From contig CAJHNH020003132.1 of NCBI GenBank assembly GCA_905116865.2, forward strand, positions 1 through 64,000: a stretch of DNA of 64,000 nucleotides. The letters run 5' to 3'. The notes beneath the pieces were generated by a model that was not told the origin of the DNA, made no database searches, and worked only from the letters and a program-made list of their open reading frames with translations. This DNA is from Candidula unifasciata (Eukaryota; Mollusca; Gastropoda; Stylommatophora; Geomitridae). This document shows positions 10,116-21,610 of this stretch, one piece after another. A program made the position numbers and the translations under genes. Each line of letters opens with the position of its first letter. Within the stretch, counting starts at the first letter, position 1.

Positions 10116-10449
10116 GAAAAACAGAACAGAACTTCTGTTATTGGCTAATGCGACTGCCTGTCGGATTGTTTGTCTGCAGTGCTGAAATAAGCCATAAGCT
10201 AAGTAAGTAACAGCTCATTACCTCACAATCTGCAAGCATTTCAGTTATGTTTTATAAGGACCTTTTTTTAACGTTATTTCAAGAAAAATTTTCCCCCTAA
10301 ATTTTCTAATTTTCTAATTATTTTTTTTTTTTGGCAATGTTATCTCAGGATTGTATTTATTCTAACTGGTTTTTGCATGTTTAAATTGAAAAAAATAATC
10401 AGCTTGAGTACAAATTAATTTGTTTTAAGTTTACCTGGTGTAATCTACA

Positions 10450-10930
10450 ACGGTAGGGGCCTCAGGGCTCTATAATATAGCTTAGTGCATTATCAAGTCT
10501 AAATCCGACCCTGTTTCGAGTGCTAGAGGTTCTGGATTCAATCCCCTGTAAAGGCTAGGATTTTCTCACGTGGACTTTGACTTCTAGTAATTCCCCCTTG
10601 TCTCTGGGTAGTGAGATCGGACGCCTGCATGCATTGTTGCGCACGTAAAAAATCCCTTGGCAGTTGGAAATCGAAAATAGCAGCCTAACGGTGCTGTCCT
10701 GGCTAAATTTGTAGTTTGAAATCTGCCCAAAGTATTTCAGGATCCCCGCTGGTGCTACAGAGCCTGTGCACTGTGCTGAGCTTCTTTGGACTCAGACTTA
10801 AGTTAGAAGAAGAACGGAGCACTTATAGGTTACACAAGTGTGGCATGATGTTAATCCTTTGTTCAAAACTTCAAACCCCTAGTTCCTTTGGCTTTTCGTT
10901 CCATAAAAACTTGGCTATTGGATGAATTAG
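10450..10930 (+). mobile_element. tRNA-derived SINE (family C), copy 1
   Basis: An A-box-like TAGCTTAGTGC at about 10479 and a B-box-like GGATTCAATCC at about 10534 form the head. The body includes GTCTCTGGGTAGTGAGATC, a GCGCACGTAAAAAATCCC block, GTATTTCAGGATCC and CTGGTGC. The body recurs at 30755-31030. The GCACGTAAAA.ATCCCTTGG word looks like a conserved central domain shared among animal SINEs; the superfamily name is not asserted. Confidence 0.75.
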
Positions 10931-11395
10931 CATACTTGTAGTATTTGCTGAGAAAGACGAGGCATCTGTAGGATTATCATAGTGCTGAGTTGTGAATTAG
11001 TTGTGAATTAACGAGATTAAATGTGTTAACAGAAGTCTAACTTGTTTGGAATTCAGCATAGGACATTTTTTTTCTGTAACATATATTATGTCGTTAGCTC
11101 CGAAAGTCGGTTAACAAAGTTTGGCTTGCTGATTTAAATGTTTAGACTCGATGTCAACACAAATTTATCCCTCAGGCTTGACAATCACGCGAGACTGAAT
11201 ATAGAATTCTAACAAGTTCCCAGAAAGCACGAACAGTTTGCATTTGAAAGAGTTCTTTTCATAAATTATACATCGGGGAAGCTTACCACTGTATCCCTTA
11301 GCAATAAGAGGAATGTAGGAAATAATGACTGTTACGGTTTTAACATTTACATTTAATAGTTGCTTTCACAGAGTAAGAAATTTGAACATTGTGAA
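10931..11395. other. Unassigned spacer
   Basis: AT-rich DNA without a supported gene or repeat. Confidence 0.4.
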
Positions 11396-11655
11396 CTTCT
11401 TCTTCTTTTTTTTCTTCTTCTTCTTCTTCTTCTTCTTCTTCTTCTTCTTCTTCTTCTTCTTCTTCTTCTTCTTCTTCTTCTTCTTCTATTTCTTCTTCTT
11501 CTTCTTCTTCTTTTTCTTCTTCTTCTTCTTCTTCATCTTCTTCTTCTTCATCTTCTTCTTCTTCTTCTTCTTCTTCTTCTTCTTCTTCTTCTTCTTCTTC
11601 TTCTTCTTCTTCTTCTTCTTCTTCTTCTTCTTCTTCTTCTTCTTTTTCTTCTATT
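11396..11655. repeat. (TTC)n microsatellite, 260 bp
   Basis: Nearly pure TTC/CTT with a few CTA, CTT and TCA interruptions. It is polypurine/polypyrimidine with mirror symmetry, so it could form triplex DNA. On the minus strand it is an AAG tract like the SINE-D tail, but no SINE-D body was found to its right. Confidence 0.97.
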
Positions 11656-12583
11656 CCACCTTGTAACTCAGTGAAGTGTCAAGCGGTTGGGGTGGAAGAT
11701 GGGGGGAAGGGCAGATGTAACGTTCGTTGATGAGCTCTGTCAAGAGCATTATTAAGATTGATGTTCATTTTTGTAAGTCTATTTTCAATGCCATCATTCC
11801 TTATTTCCCGTGGTTTACCCGTTGTAACGTTTCAGTGTGGCTTGATTTGGTGGACAGTACCAGGGCATTTTTGTTAGGTGCCCAAACCACTGCATTTGTT
11901 GTTCTTTGATGACCTGTGAGACTGGCTTTATTACTATCATTCGTCCGATTTCGTGATTTCGTGTTCTGCTTTCCTTGAAACTCCTGCAGCTCTATTTAGG
12001 CATTTCAACTTGTGAACAATGCTTGCAAATATGAACATAGACAATAATGGAGGCTTTGACAGTTTTAGGGTGCCCAAGTCAAATATGATCAACTTATTGC
12101 ACCATACTGTGCATTATATTGCTCCATTTTTCTTTACACAGCTGCTGCCTGTTTACCTAGAGGGTAAAACAAAGCTTAAACTCCAAAGCTCCAACAACGA
12201 TCGCTCTGGTATCTCTAAATATTGCGTTCAAATCAATGATATGGCTCGAACTCCAGGGCCTTCACAACGAAAAGTAAACAGTTTGACCACCTGGCCACAA
12301 ACATCCCTCTCAGTTACAGGATCTGGTATTGGAACACGCATCCAGAATCAATATCAACAACAAAGTCATCCACGTGTGGTTAGCGGGGTTCTATTTGGAG
12401 GGGTGGGGGATAGATCCACTGCCCCTTATAAATCGGTTGCAAAAGATGACTATACTCTGTTTCAAAAGTCGTGCACAACTTCAAAAACATGTAGCTCAAT
12501 AACCGTTAGATGTAAATTATTGAAATTTGGCATGCGACCTTGTAGAATAATAATTATAATGCAAACATCTAGTATTGTTTTTT
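11656..12583. other. Unassigned spacer
   Basis: It contains a 211-residue + strand open frame (12019-12654). No domain, signal peptide or repeat was recognised in it, and its C-terminus is translated from a poly-G run, so I do not call it a gene. Confidence 0.45.
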
Positions 12584-12606
12584 TTTGGGGGGGGGGGGGG
12601 GGGGGG

Positions 12607-12637
<31 letters not shown>
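12584..12637. repeat. Poly-G tract, ~50 bp
   Basis: A G run interrupted by one A, preceded by a T run. It is the longest of several such tracts; length accuracy in the assembly is doubtful. Confidence 0.9.
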
Positions 12638-14460
12638 CTTTTTTTCACACATGAAAAACAGACTCCAATTCAAAGCATACAGTTAGCATGTTTGCAGTAA
12701 AAAGATTGACGAGAACTTTGCAAAACATCAAATTGTCCGGCTATTGAAGGCATACTGTGAGGAAAACCTCAATGGCGCTTATTTTGAATTGTGAAGTGGA
12801 TACCTACTATACTGCCATAATGCTTACTGACTATCTCATAGAATTTAAACGATTTGTTTCAGTTACTATATATTCAGTTATTTTTTTTTTTAAGGTTACA
12901 CACAGTATTAGTCCGACAAAGATCACAGAATTCGCCACTGTAAGAAAACTGTAAATTATGAAGTCTGAGGAACAGGGGAAACCTAAGACAGCACGCCATC
13001 AGTTTTCGAGATTTTTTGTTAAAGTATGAGGACATGACCTATAGAATATACTATAAACAGGGATTTACTTATATGGCGTGTTTAGGGCCGAAATGGTCAA
13101 ATATCCAGGCCAGCTGTAAAGTCATACAAAACGTGCCTGCCGCCCTTTTCATGGTAAACATAGAAGAATAAAAAAGAAAACGATGTCAGTGATTTAAAAT
13201 AGCTAGGCAGCTTCTAGTTCGACCAAAAGGGATTTTGAATGAGAGAGATGGATATCATCTTTTTTTTTGTAACCATCATTATTATTATCATCATCGTTAT
13301 TATCATAATAATAACAGTTTAAATGGCGCTCGATGCCTTCTTTTTTGCGGTCTAGCACCCACCCTGATGTCCAGCACATCTCTAGCGTAATGTGTCCATT
13401 TTCGAACTTGTCTGTTCAAGCCTTTTGTTCCAAGTATCACGCCCTCTGCGAAGTTAGTAAAACTAATTCATTTAATTTAAAGTGACATTTTTGTAGACCA
13501 GTTTTCTTTTCCAAGACGATGTTCATTTTGGCACTTATATAAATACACAGTTTTATGTAGCGTGTTCTAGAGTCGGCAAACCAGACGATCTCTTTGTCTG
13601 CGCATACAGTGATTGCAAAACTAATCATTAAAAAAACACGTGCTCTTTCAATTTTTTTTCTTTTTAGCCAAACTAAGCCACAGCAACACGTGGCCGGGCA
13701 CAACTAGTTTAAAAACAATAATTTAAAATCATCTTGGCATCCAGCTGGCATTATTTACACTCTAGTCTTATCTGTACAGTTCGATACTTCCATCTGTAAA
13801 AAGGTTTCACCCAGTCATCATTATCTCTAGCGTTTGTACATTCTTAAATGATATAGTGCTCTTAAATGGAAACTACATCTTTTATTTTTCTGTCTATTAT
13901 TAACCTGAGTTTATAACATGTTTTTCCATTTCCTCTATAAATCCAAAGAAAGGAGAAAAAAGCACGACAGTTGTGAAAAAGCAGAAAAGTTGTACAAATG
14001 TCCAGGCATTAAAAACAAAAGTTCGCCTTAAGCAGAATAATTTATATAGTCGGACACATTTAGTCATATCAGAAACTTCACGACAAACGGATTCTGCTTA
14101 GTGGAACATTTTTAAGAAAGGAAAAGAAGAAAAATTGTCAAGGATGAACAAACTGCTGTTTACAAAAGAAATACACAACATCGGAGATGGCGTTAAACGG
14201 TGTGCACTGTATTTGTATTCCGTCCTGCTCTTGTCTGGTGTGTCCTTTCTCTTCTATTCTTATTTCACACTCACACGCCTTACAAATACACTATAATAGT
14301 AACAGATAGTAACAGAAAAGGAAAAGAGGCACTTTGCTGAAAACGTTGATTACTCAGTCAAATTACGTAAATAGGGTCCCACTGAAACGAGCTGATGGCA
14401 AGAAATGCTAAATATAACATCAAATGAGACTAGACAGCTTAACGGAAGGAATTGAAAAGT
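12638..14460. other. Unassigned AT-rich DNA
   Basis: About 1.8 kb without a supported gene. It holds a short ATT/ATC microsatellite near 13277-13317. Open frames are short and unrecognised. Confidence 0.45.
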
Positions 14461-14465
14461 TGCAT

Positions 14466-14584
14466 ACAAACAGCCGAACGTTTCGACCAGAGTCTTAATC
14501 AGTGTTCAGTGTTCCAGACACAGTGTGTGCTGTATTTAGTACTCCATCGATACAGATTTTGGTCGAAACGTTCGGTTGTGTTTG
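14466..14584. repeat. Inverted repeat with ~25-bp arms
   Basis: Arms at 14466-14491 and 14559-14584 share CCGAACGTTTCGACCA and its complement, with one mismatch and one extra base toward the outside. The spacer is about 67 bp. It could extrude as a cruciform or be the remnant of a small foldback element. No TSD was evident. Confidence 0.8.
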
Positions 14585-15169
14585 TGTGCGCCTTATCCAT
14601 TTCCTCGCTGAGCTTTCTAGTCATATTTTTGTGTTACATTTAGCATTTCAGCAACATCACATCTACTGTCTTTCACCACAAACACCCGTTTTCTTTACTT
14701 TTCTTTTTTTCTGTTTTTGCTAATGGAGGCTATTTAACAGCGAATCCCAATTTAATAACGTGCCGTGTTTGCAAAGTTGAACCTTTCCACTTACCAGTTT
14801 CTCTTAGCTTGTTTACAGAAATCTGCAAAAGTGGCATGCGTTGCAGAAGATAAGCCAAAAAAAAAAAAAAAATGTGTGTGTTATTTTAATTGCTCCCATC
14901 CTGACAAACCACATTATTTAGACCAAATCAAGCAACTCCTGTCTGCAAGTCTGCTACAGCAATGTGTTTACCTGTTATGTTTATAACCGACAGGTGAAAA
15001 TACCTGTTTATGCGTTCCGGATGCATTACATCTGTTTACACCTCTTCATTCTGCGCCGTTATCACATCTACAGAATCCATGTCATTACACCCGGGCAGGG
15101 CCTTTGTTTTCGGGACCGGCAATTTTCTTAAGGCATTAGTTTCCCTAGGGCTATGGTAATAGATACTTT
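14585..15169. other. Unassigned spacer
   Basis: Nothing supported apart from a 15-base A run near 14858. Confidence 0.4.
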
Positions 15170-15295
15170 GTCGTGGGTACCGGCAACATGTTTAAAACAC
15201 TTGAAGGCGAGTACCGGCACCTTGTTTAAAACACTTAGCGGCGAGTACTGGCGCCTTGTTTAAAAAACTTCACGCCGAGTACTGGCGCCCTTTAT
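15170..15295. repeat. 34-bp tandem repeat, ~3.7 copies
   Basis: (G)AGTAC(C/T)GGC marks units at 15175, 15209, 15243 and 15277 with exact 34-bp spacing; each continues through TTGTTTAAAA.ACTT. Confidence 0.9.
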
Positions 15296-15639
15296 CCCAC
15301 AGAAAAGCCCTGGACGAAGGGACACGAGCTGCAACAGGTGAACGGAAATTGCCCTTCTGTCGACTACAAGCAGACATGTTGGCTAAATAGAGTGTCAGTA
15401 AAGTAACAAGTGAGGGGGCCTTTCTTCCCCGCCAATGGCGCATAGGGCAGTCAAACATTTGATGCTGGACTCAAAAAGTGTTTGAGATAAATCCACACTA
15501 AATAGACGACATTGTCAAGATTATTTCTGTAGACTTGACATCTCAGAACTTGACCTTCTTCTTCTCAAAGTCCATGCCCTGTGCCATTAGTAGTCATGTA
15601 TATGTACAACTTGACCTAGTACCCTTTTTAGACTGAGTC

Positions 15640-15740
15640 GAGGTAGGCGCTAAGATCATTTAAACAATTTAGACGTTGTGGATTAAAACCTACGACCCCT
15701 GTGACGATAGGCGATCGCCTAACCATTTCGCTACCAAGTT
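15640..15740 (-). mobile_element. tRNA-derived SINE head (family E), copy 1
   Basis: On the minus strand GGTAGCGAAATGGTTAGGCG (A box) is followed about 30 bp later by GTAGGTTTTAATCC, a decayed B box. The head resembles TAGCGAAGTGGTTAAG at 33350. The 3' part is not delimited. Confidence 0.6.
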
Positions 15741-16044
15741 CAAGTTGTCTCCTTGGTGCCAAAGAACTGCATGGCTGTTGGGTGAACAGTCTTTAACGAA
15801 GGCAGTCAGGTCGTGGTAGGGGCGACGCCTGCTGGTGGATGTAATGTCCTAAGTCCCTTCCCCAGCTCATAGTGAGAGTACTGCTGGGGGTGACCGTTTA
15901 TTAACCCTCTTATAATGCTTCAGGTCAAAATGGACGCTAGGCAAGGCCACCTTTCTTTTGGCCGTAGCATTTTTGCTCCATTTGTAGACTGGAAGGATAT
16001 AGTTTCGTCGCCCAGCTTCTGAGTTGAGTGCATGGTGTGACACT
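15741..16044. other. Unassigned spacer
   Basis: No supported gene or repeat between the SINE head and R2. Confidence 0.4.
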
Positions 16045-16140
16045 GTGAGGTACGTATGTTTTTTGTTGGCACAGGAGCGGAGCAACTATGGGGTGACCCG
16101 TTTGCAATGAAGCTGAAACTAGGATTACCAGATTACCAAT
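16045..16140. repeat. Dispersed repeat R2, single-copy version of the 33-bp unit (1)
   Basis: TTTGTTGGCACAGGAGCGGA, then GCAACTATGGGGTGACCCG, occur once, followed by AGGATTACCAGATTACC. It represents the R2 repeat before the amplification seen at 7018-8045. Confidence 0.75.
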
Positions 16141-16924
16141 TTCGCTACAGGAGATCTAATATTATGCCGCACCATTATGGCCAACAAATCCATATGACCA
16201 TGGTCATTATCACTTATGCGCGCGCGCACATACATACACACATGTGTACTAAACATTTTGTACAGCAATGGCAAATAACACATTTCTAGTCCCATATTTG
16301 TATTATCCGTAATGGAAGTCACTGGGTCAAGCTGTGGTTCGTGGTCAATATTTTAAAGACGGCTTTGATCACACCGTCCATGATCACACCGCTCTTTTGT
16401 CTGTTTTCAAATCTCTACACAGTGAGTGTCCAAAACAACAAACCAGACTAGCAGATAATATGCTGAACTATTAAACATATCAGTTGACTAATAGTCTTAA
16501 ATAATTTAAACGATTTCGAATTACAAGAAAATAGTGTAGTTATTAAAAGTTATAGTGAATAGTTCCCCACGGGTCCCATTGTGTGGCTGTTTCAATTATT
16601 CAGTCTATTACCTTCTGGTTAGATACATCATTTACAGCGGCTCCACTCTCTTAATCTATCAAGGACCTCATTATCTCCCGCCTCGACGCCCAAAGCACTG
16701 TCATTACTCAACCTGACGTTACATAGAGCTTACCTGTAATTGGCTGAAAGGTCTATAATCTTCCGGCAGTTGTTGCATGATATATGCTGCTTATCTCAGG
16801 CTGGTCGGTGAGTGACTTCCACATAATGAGGATAGTGTTACCGGCTGCAAGTAGTTGCTCAGAATATGTATTTATGGTACTGATTATTATAGTGTTGTCT
16901 GACTGACTGGAGGCTAGAGTGGAG
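16141..16924. other. Unassigned spacer
   Basis: Nothing supported beyond a short CA-rich patch near 16220. Confidence 0.4.
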
Positions 16925-17181
16925 ATAAGTACCTGGATGTCGTTGATGGGACGCAAGAGAGTCTTCTGTCTATATTTTGTTGACTTGGTATTGCTGTCGT
17001 TATGTATCATTTTCTTACCCGATCTTGACCTTCTGTCACAAAAATACATAAGTACTTGGATGTCGTGGATACATTTATAGGACGCAAGAGAGGCTTTTGT
17101 CTCTATTTTGTTGACTTGGTATTGCTGTCGTTATGTATCACTTTCTTACCCGATCTTGACCTTCTGTCACAAAAATACATA
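16925..17181. repeat. Tandem duplication of ~130 bp
   Basis: Copies at 16925-17049 and 17050-17181 share GACGCAAGAGAG, TTTTGTTGACTTGGTATTGC and a block ending CTGTCACAAAAATACATAA, with few differences and one ~7-bp indel. A recent duplication of unique DNA. Confidence 0.93.
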
Positions 17182-17277
17182 AACTTGAATCCAAGTTCTT
17201 CTCACTGTATGTTCTGCTTCTTCCATCTTGTATGGAGCATAAACGTTAAGTCAGCTGACACAAAACTTTCTTACCTA

Positions 17278-17519
17278 CAAGTCGGAGTGCATCTCCTGAT
17301 GAGGTGAAGAGCTGGAGATAATTCGCCATTTTACATACCTAAGATACTCAGTCAATAACAAACTATTGCCGAACCTGAGTCATTACCAGTCTGCATATAA
17401 ATAAGCCAGATATGTAGAACGGCTGTGCGTGCAAAACCTAAGTTCTGGAACAACACTAAAGCACAGAAGTGAACCAACAGCCAGAGATTTTAGCAGGGTT
17501 CTACGGTAGGTGAACGCTA
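17278..17519 (+). mobile_element. SINE-like repeat D, copy 2
   Basis: Matches 6466-6655: AAGTCGGAGTGCATCT at the start, then after a ~70-bp insertion TCTGCATA, AGATATGTA, GTGCGTGCAAAACC, AGTTCTGGAACA, ACCAACAGCCAGAG and GGTGAACG. It runs straight into the GAA tract, which is its expanded 3' tail. Confidence 0.7.
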
Positions 17520-17789
17520 AGAAGAAGAAGTAGAAGAAGAAGAAGAAGAAGAAGTAGAAGAAGAAGCAGAAGAAGAAGAAGAAGAAGAAGAAGAAGAAGA
17601 AGAAGAAGAAGAAGAAGAAGAAGAAGAAGAAGAAGAAGAAGAAGAAGAAGAAGAAGAAGAAGAAGAAGAAGAAGAAGAAGAAGAAGAAGAAGAAGAAGAA
17701 GAAGAAGAAGAAGAAGAAGAAGAAGAAGAAGAAGAAGAAGAAGAAGAAGAAGAAGAAGAAGAAGAAGAAGAAGAAGAAGAAGAAGAAGA
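17520..17789. repeat. (GAA)n microsatellite, 270 bp, tail of SINE-D
   Basis: Almost pure GAA, with TAG and CAG interruptions only in the first 60 bp. It starts exactly where the SINE-D homology ends, so it is best explained as growth of the element's short AAG-rich tail. Confidence 0.95.
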
Positions 17790-18080
17790 CACTAAGTTCT
17801 CGACAGACTTGTCCATGCTTAGTTGTGCAAGGTTGTAGCAGTGATTCCAGTTTCCACAATGAGGATTTATTTTCATGTTGACCTTTACAGCTTTTGGCAG
17901 CGGTTAAGTTAACATATGAAGGGAGAGCAAGACTTAGTCATTATTTACAGCTACTTTTAAAAACAAAGTGTTGGAGATCTATGCAAGCCAAACTTTATTA
18001 TGAAAACTGAACAAAACGAATTTAGTGGTCTCAGTCAAGAGGTTGGAATTTTACAACTAGTACTTCAACAACACCAGTCC

Positions 18081-18316
18081 TCTCTGTGGCTAAGTCGATG
18101 CGAACGCTTCGTAAAGCCGGGATGCCGTGTTCGATCCCAGCTGCGGCCCATGCGCCTTGCTTTTGTTTCGACAGTGGTATCAAGAAAGTCGACCGTCCAG
18201 AAAGCAATTGCACACTACAGGACGTAAATTTGCCTAGAAAAACCACACAACAGCCAGGGGCTGTTGGGGTTGGTTCTGCAACGTCCTGTAGAGGATACGC
18301 AGCTAACTACAACACC
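18081..18316 (+). mobile_element. tRNA-derived SINE family B, full-length copy
   Basis: The head has A box TGTGGCTAAGTCGATGCG (18085) and B box GTGTTCGATCCC (18127), with tRNA-like spacing. The body contains TTTCGACAGTGG, GTCCAGAAAGCAA, GTAAATTTGCCTAGA, CAGCCAGGGGCTGTTGGGG and GGTTCTGCAACGTCCTGTA, ending GCAGCTAACTACAACACC. Copy 9963-10115 is a deletion derivative. The promoter boxes look good, so it may be comparatively young. Confidence 0.85.
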
Positions 18317-18737
18317 TAGAGATTTGTTTCTATAATGTTCTGCAGTTCTTATTTTATATTTTCCTGGATCAAAGCAAAACTAGAAACAAAGCAGAGGCTC
18401 AATTTATTGGAAGGTAAATTCGCGAGAAGGTCGCAGGTGGCGCCCACCTGTTTCGTCTGCTAGATTGCTTACACACATGTGCTTGCTAACGTCTGCTGAA
18501 CGATCTTGTCAGTGATGGCGGGCACAAAGATAATTTTATTCCTCAGAAGATAGTAAAGTGCACTTTATTAGAATATCATTAGATGATGAGTCATCTCCAC
18601 ATTGACGGTTGCCTACGTTAGCTGCAACTGGCCTGACAGTACTATGATTTTTATCGGAAATACGTCAGTTAATTGATTTTATGTGTACTTTCTTGTGTTT
18701 ATGTGTTATTTTTTATTGATGTAATGTGCTGATGAAG
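18317..18737. other. Unassigned spacer
   Basis: No supported feature. Confidence 0.4.
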
Positions 18738-18895
18738 GTTGTCAAGCCGAAGCGTTATTTGGAGGTGACAGATTTGATTCCTGGAACAGTAACCATAGAT
18801 TTCGAATTGTATGTTGTCTAGTGTGTCCATTCTTTCTACTTCCTTCTACGAGTGCCGATTATTACATTGTCTGTTTATTGTACGTATAATAGATA
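18738..18895. repeat. Dispersed repeat R3, copy 1
   Basis: Aligned with 53575-53705: TTTGGAGGTGACAG, CAGTAAC, TTCGA, GTTGTCTAGTGTGTCC, CTTTCTACTT, GAGTG.CGAT and TGTTTATT. Here the repeat ends in TGTTTATTGTACGTATAATAG without expansion; in the other copy TTTATT runs into a 100-bp (TA)n(TG)n tract. Confidence 0.75.
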
Positions 18896-20387
18896 ACCAA
18901 GAGAGTGGTCTCTGATTCTGACAACGTACACCGTGGTCAGGAGTAGCTAGAACCAGTCCGCGACTGTGAAACCATCTGGCAGCAAAGCAAAATTAAACTA
19001 CTCCAAAAATTGAGCAACACACTTTATGACGATAACCTTGTTTATGTAAAGGGCCGTTTTAATGCAACTGAGGCCTTTGACGTCTGGCGCTAAACCTATA
19101 ATTGTTATAGGTTTACTTTCTAGGACCATTCCTGGCTCCCACATTATAAAGGGGTGAGTTGATTCAAGAATCCACATACATTCTGTTCATTCACATAAGC
19201 GCTACGCTTCCATCTTCAGCAGCTAGCGCAGAGTTCCCATACCAATCGGTACAAGTAGCCGTCTGATTATACGTCCGTCTTGCCTTTCTCCTGAGCATCG
19301 AGTATCGGCCACATCCCTTCGTCACTCCTCGCTGTCTCGCCAGACTGTCATGATCAGTTTGCCGTTCTGAATTGTGCACGTACTGTCATAAATCACGTCT
19401 GCCTCATAATGCTTCAGCATTCCAGCAAGCTGTACAGAGATAACCAGCCTATCCGTCTGTTAATCTTCCAATAAGCATGCCCTAGAGAACAGATCGAAAC
19501 AGTGCTCTTCATTCGTGTCCTCCTGAGTGAAACAATAAGAATGAAGGTGGGGGCAGTCACTGTAGCTTTCCGCTGGCTAGATGACACGACACACACACAC
19601 ACACACACATAAATATACAGACACATTTTGGATCGTAACTGGCTCACAAAGCCTGCTGAGGAAGGCGAAGACATTTTGTGCATATGTTTCCATAGTTAAG
19701 TCTGAAATTTCTCCAGTGGTGTTAGATTTGATTTCCATTTTGTATTCTCGCTAGGAGATAGTTCGATGGCAGGTCACTATAAGTGATTTGTTGGCATGTT
19801 GAAGCTTAACGTACATGTTAAATATGTTTCGATTTGTGCCATTGTTGAGGTAATCTCGTTGAGCGTTCGGTGTCATTACCATAGTTACTTGTTAGCTGGA
19901 GATGATTAGCACTCTAGGTTCTGATTCTAGTCGAGCACGTTTCTTGTTAATGTTATTTGTGATCCACGCTGATTTTATTTTAAGTAAAATAAACAGCTGT
20001 TTGTGATTATAATTCATTTGCTTGATTTGATTTAGGATCTGTAGTCCGTGGTTCGTCTAGGTGTATGTACCCATGTAGTTAGGTCTTCGTCATGTAACTC
20101 ACGATACAGATATTCATTTTTTGGGTATAGATAAAATATTCTAGGATCTCTGCGCAGAAAAACCCTTGTCTTTTCTTTACATTCCTGTTTTTGCTGTTTA
20201 GTGGGGAACTATTAAATTTTGTCTTAATCACAATTTTCCTTTATCTCCCTTCTTCTATGTTTTCCTGTTTCTTTCTTCCCGCTAGTACACTAAGACTGCT
20301 GTTTAAATGTAATAAAAATCCTATCAGTCCACACACACTAGAGTATAGGGTTGTTTTGTATTCATTTTGTGATGCTCCTTTATAACT
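18896..20387. other. Unassigned DNA with a short CA microsatellite
   Basis: It holds a (CA)n run at 19588-19609 and a small perfect hairpin (AAACCTATA, 5-bp loop, TATAGGTTT) at 19093-19115. No gene is supported. Confidence 0.45.
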
Positions 20388-20578
20388 GTGCTAGACGCTC
20401 GCCGCGGATCGGAAGGTCCTAGGTTCACCCAATGGCGGAGCCGGACTTTTTTTGTTTTTTTAAATGACCATGGCTCACAGGTCGACCCAGCCTTGAGTGG
20501 GTACCGGGTGCAGTCCCGGGACATATTTTGCCGACTGATCTATAAAATAAAGGTCTAGCCCTATATCCTTTACTTTAC
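20388..20578 (+). mobile_element. tRNA-derived SINE family A, 5'-truncated copy
   Basis: Starts inside the head at GCTAGACGCTCGCC, has B-box-like CCTAGGTTCACCC, then the body blocks AATGACCATGGCTCACAGG, GTCGACCCAGCCTTGAGTGG and GTACCGGGTGCAGTCCCGGG. It ends TAAAGGTCTAGCCCTATATCC. Colinear with the complement of 6656-6939. Confidence 0.85.
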
Positions 20579-20579
20579 T

Positions 20580-20848
20580 TATATGGCTGTACAGTTGAAC
20601 AGTGTTTCCCGGATGTGTCCCTGCATGCATGTGCTTTATGGCTCTACGGTTCAACAGTGTTTCAGGGATTTGTCCCTGTATGCCTGTGCTAAATATCTAT
20701 ATGGTTCAACAGTTTTTCCCGGATGTGCCCCTATATAAAGTTACTATTTGGCTATACGGTTCAACAGGCTTTCCGGGATGTGCCCTGTCTGATTACTGTC
20801 CTGAGATCTTTACATAATGCTGTCCTTGAGATCTTTACATAATGCTGT
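20580..20848. repeat. 56-bp x 4 and 25-bp x 2 tandem repeats
   Basis: TACGGTTCAACAG-like starts recur at about 56-bp intervals (20584, 20640, ~20696, ~20751), each followed by TTTCC.GGATGTG.CCCTG. Directly after, CTGTCCTGAGATCTTTACAT is repeated (20797-20848). Confidence 0.8.
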
Positions 20849-20894
20849 CCTGAGGGAAAAACTGTCCAAATAATTATAGTAATTAAAAAACAAA

Positions 20895-20965
20895 AAACAA
20901 ATAATAATAATAATAATAATAATGATAATAAGAAAAATAATAAGAAGAATAATAATAACAACAAC
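20895..20965. repeat. (AAT)n-rich microsatellite
   Basis: AAT repeats with GAA and AAC interruptions. Confidence 0.9.
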
Positions 20966-21520
20966 AATCATTATGAATAAATAAATTATTCAAAACATGT
21001 ATCTATGAAATGCTCCAGAATGATGACCTCTGGTCGATTTTTTACATACAAGACGTAGTGGATGCTTAAGTATATTACTTTTTTCTTTTGAATCACTTCA
21101 TCTCGTTAGTCTTCGCATTCCTTTCCTTAGTCTCCTATTTAATTCTTGCGATGAGAATCATTTTATCTTCGTTCTCTTTCTTTCAATAGTTAGCTTTGTC
21201 TCTCTATTCAGGCTCTCTTAGTTCATTGTACGGCTGTTCCTTTTCTGTCGATCCCCCTTCTCCTTCTAATTTCTTACTATCATTGTTCTGCATCAGTTCT
21301 CTTGTCCTTATCCTTCTCTAGCCCTCTCTCTTCTCCCTTCCTCTCAAACTCTTGCTTTTCTTCTCTTTTCTGACATTTTCGTACATTTCTTTTCTTCTTC
21401 TTTCATTTGTCCCCAGAAAACTATCTCTCGTCGCTTGTGTCCACATTTATCTTTATCTGCCTCAGGGTTACCTGTCAGTTTATTCCTATCATCCACTCTT
21501 ATTTTCCCTCTTCTCCGTGT
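20966..21520. other. Pyrimidine-rich spacer
   Basis: Irregular TTCTCT-rich DNA without a supported gene; it precedes a LINE end. Confidence 0.45.
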
Positions 21521-21580
21521 CCAATTGGGCCAGCATGCCCCATTTGTAACCCCTTGAAAATAAAGTTCGTTCGTTCTCCT
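21521..21580 (+). mobile_element. CR1/L2-type LINE 3' end
   Basis: Contains GGGCCAGCATGCCC, ATTTGTAACCCCTTGAAAATA and AAGTTCGTTCGTTC, the same end as at 24660-24738. It lies just upstream of another LINE fragment in the same orientation, so one element inserted next to the other or the locus is a head-to-tail pair. Confidence 0.75.
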
Positions 21581-21610
21581 ATTCTCTCATTTTTCCAGTC
21601 CTCCACTTGA

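Noticed and set aside
12019..12654. 211-residue + strand open frame
   Set aside because: No recognised domain, ends in a poly-Gly stretch from a G run, no splice or promoter evidence. A database search and RNA-seq would settle it.
13020..13060. Possible third copy of hAT MITE H1
   Set aside because: Only ~18 bp (GAGGACATGA..CTATAGAA) resembles the complement of 8575-8605; no ends or TSD.
17383..17876. Poly-Ser and poly-Phe frames in the GAA/TTC tracts (also 11325-11674, 40286-40709)
   Set aside because: Pure microsatellite translation.
18081..18316. tRNA gene
   Set aside because: A and B boxes are present but no cloverleaf with intact acceptor stem could be traced, and the sequence continues into a repeated body; it is a SINE.
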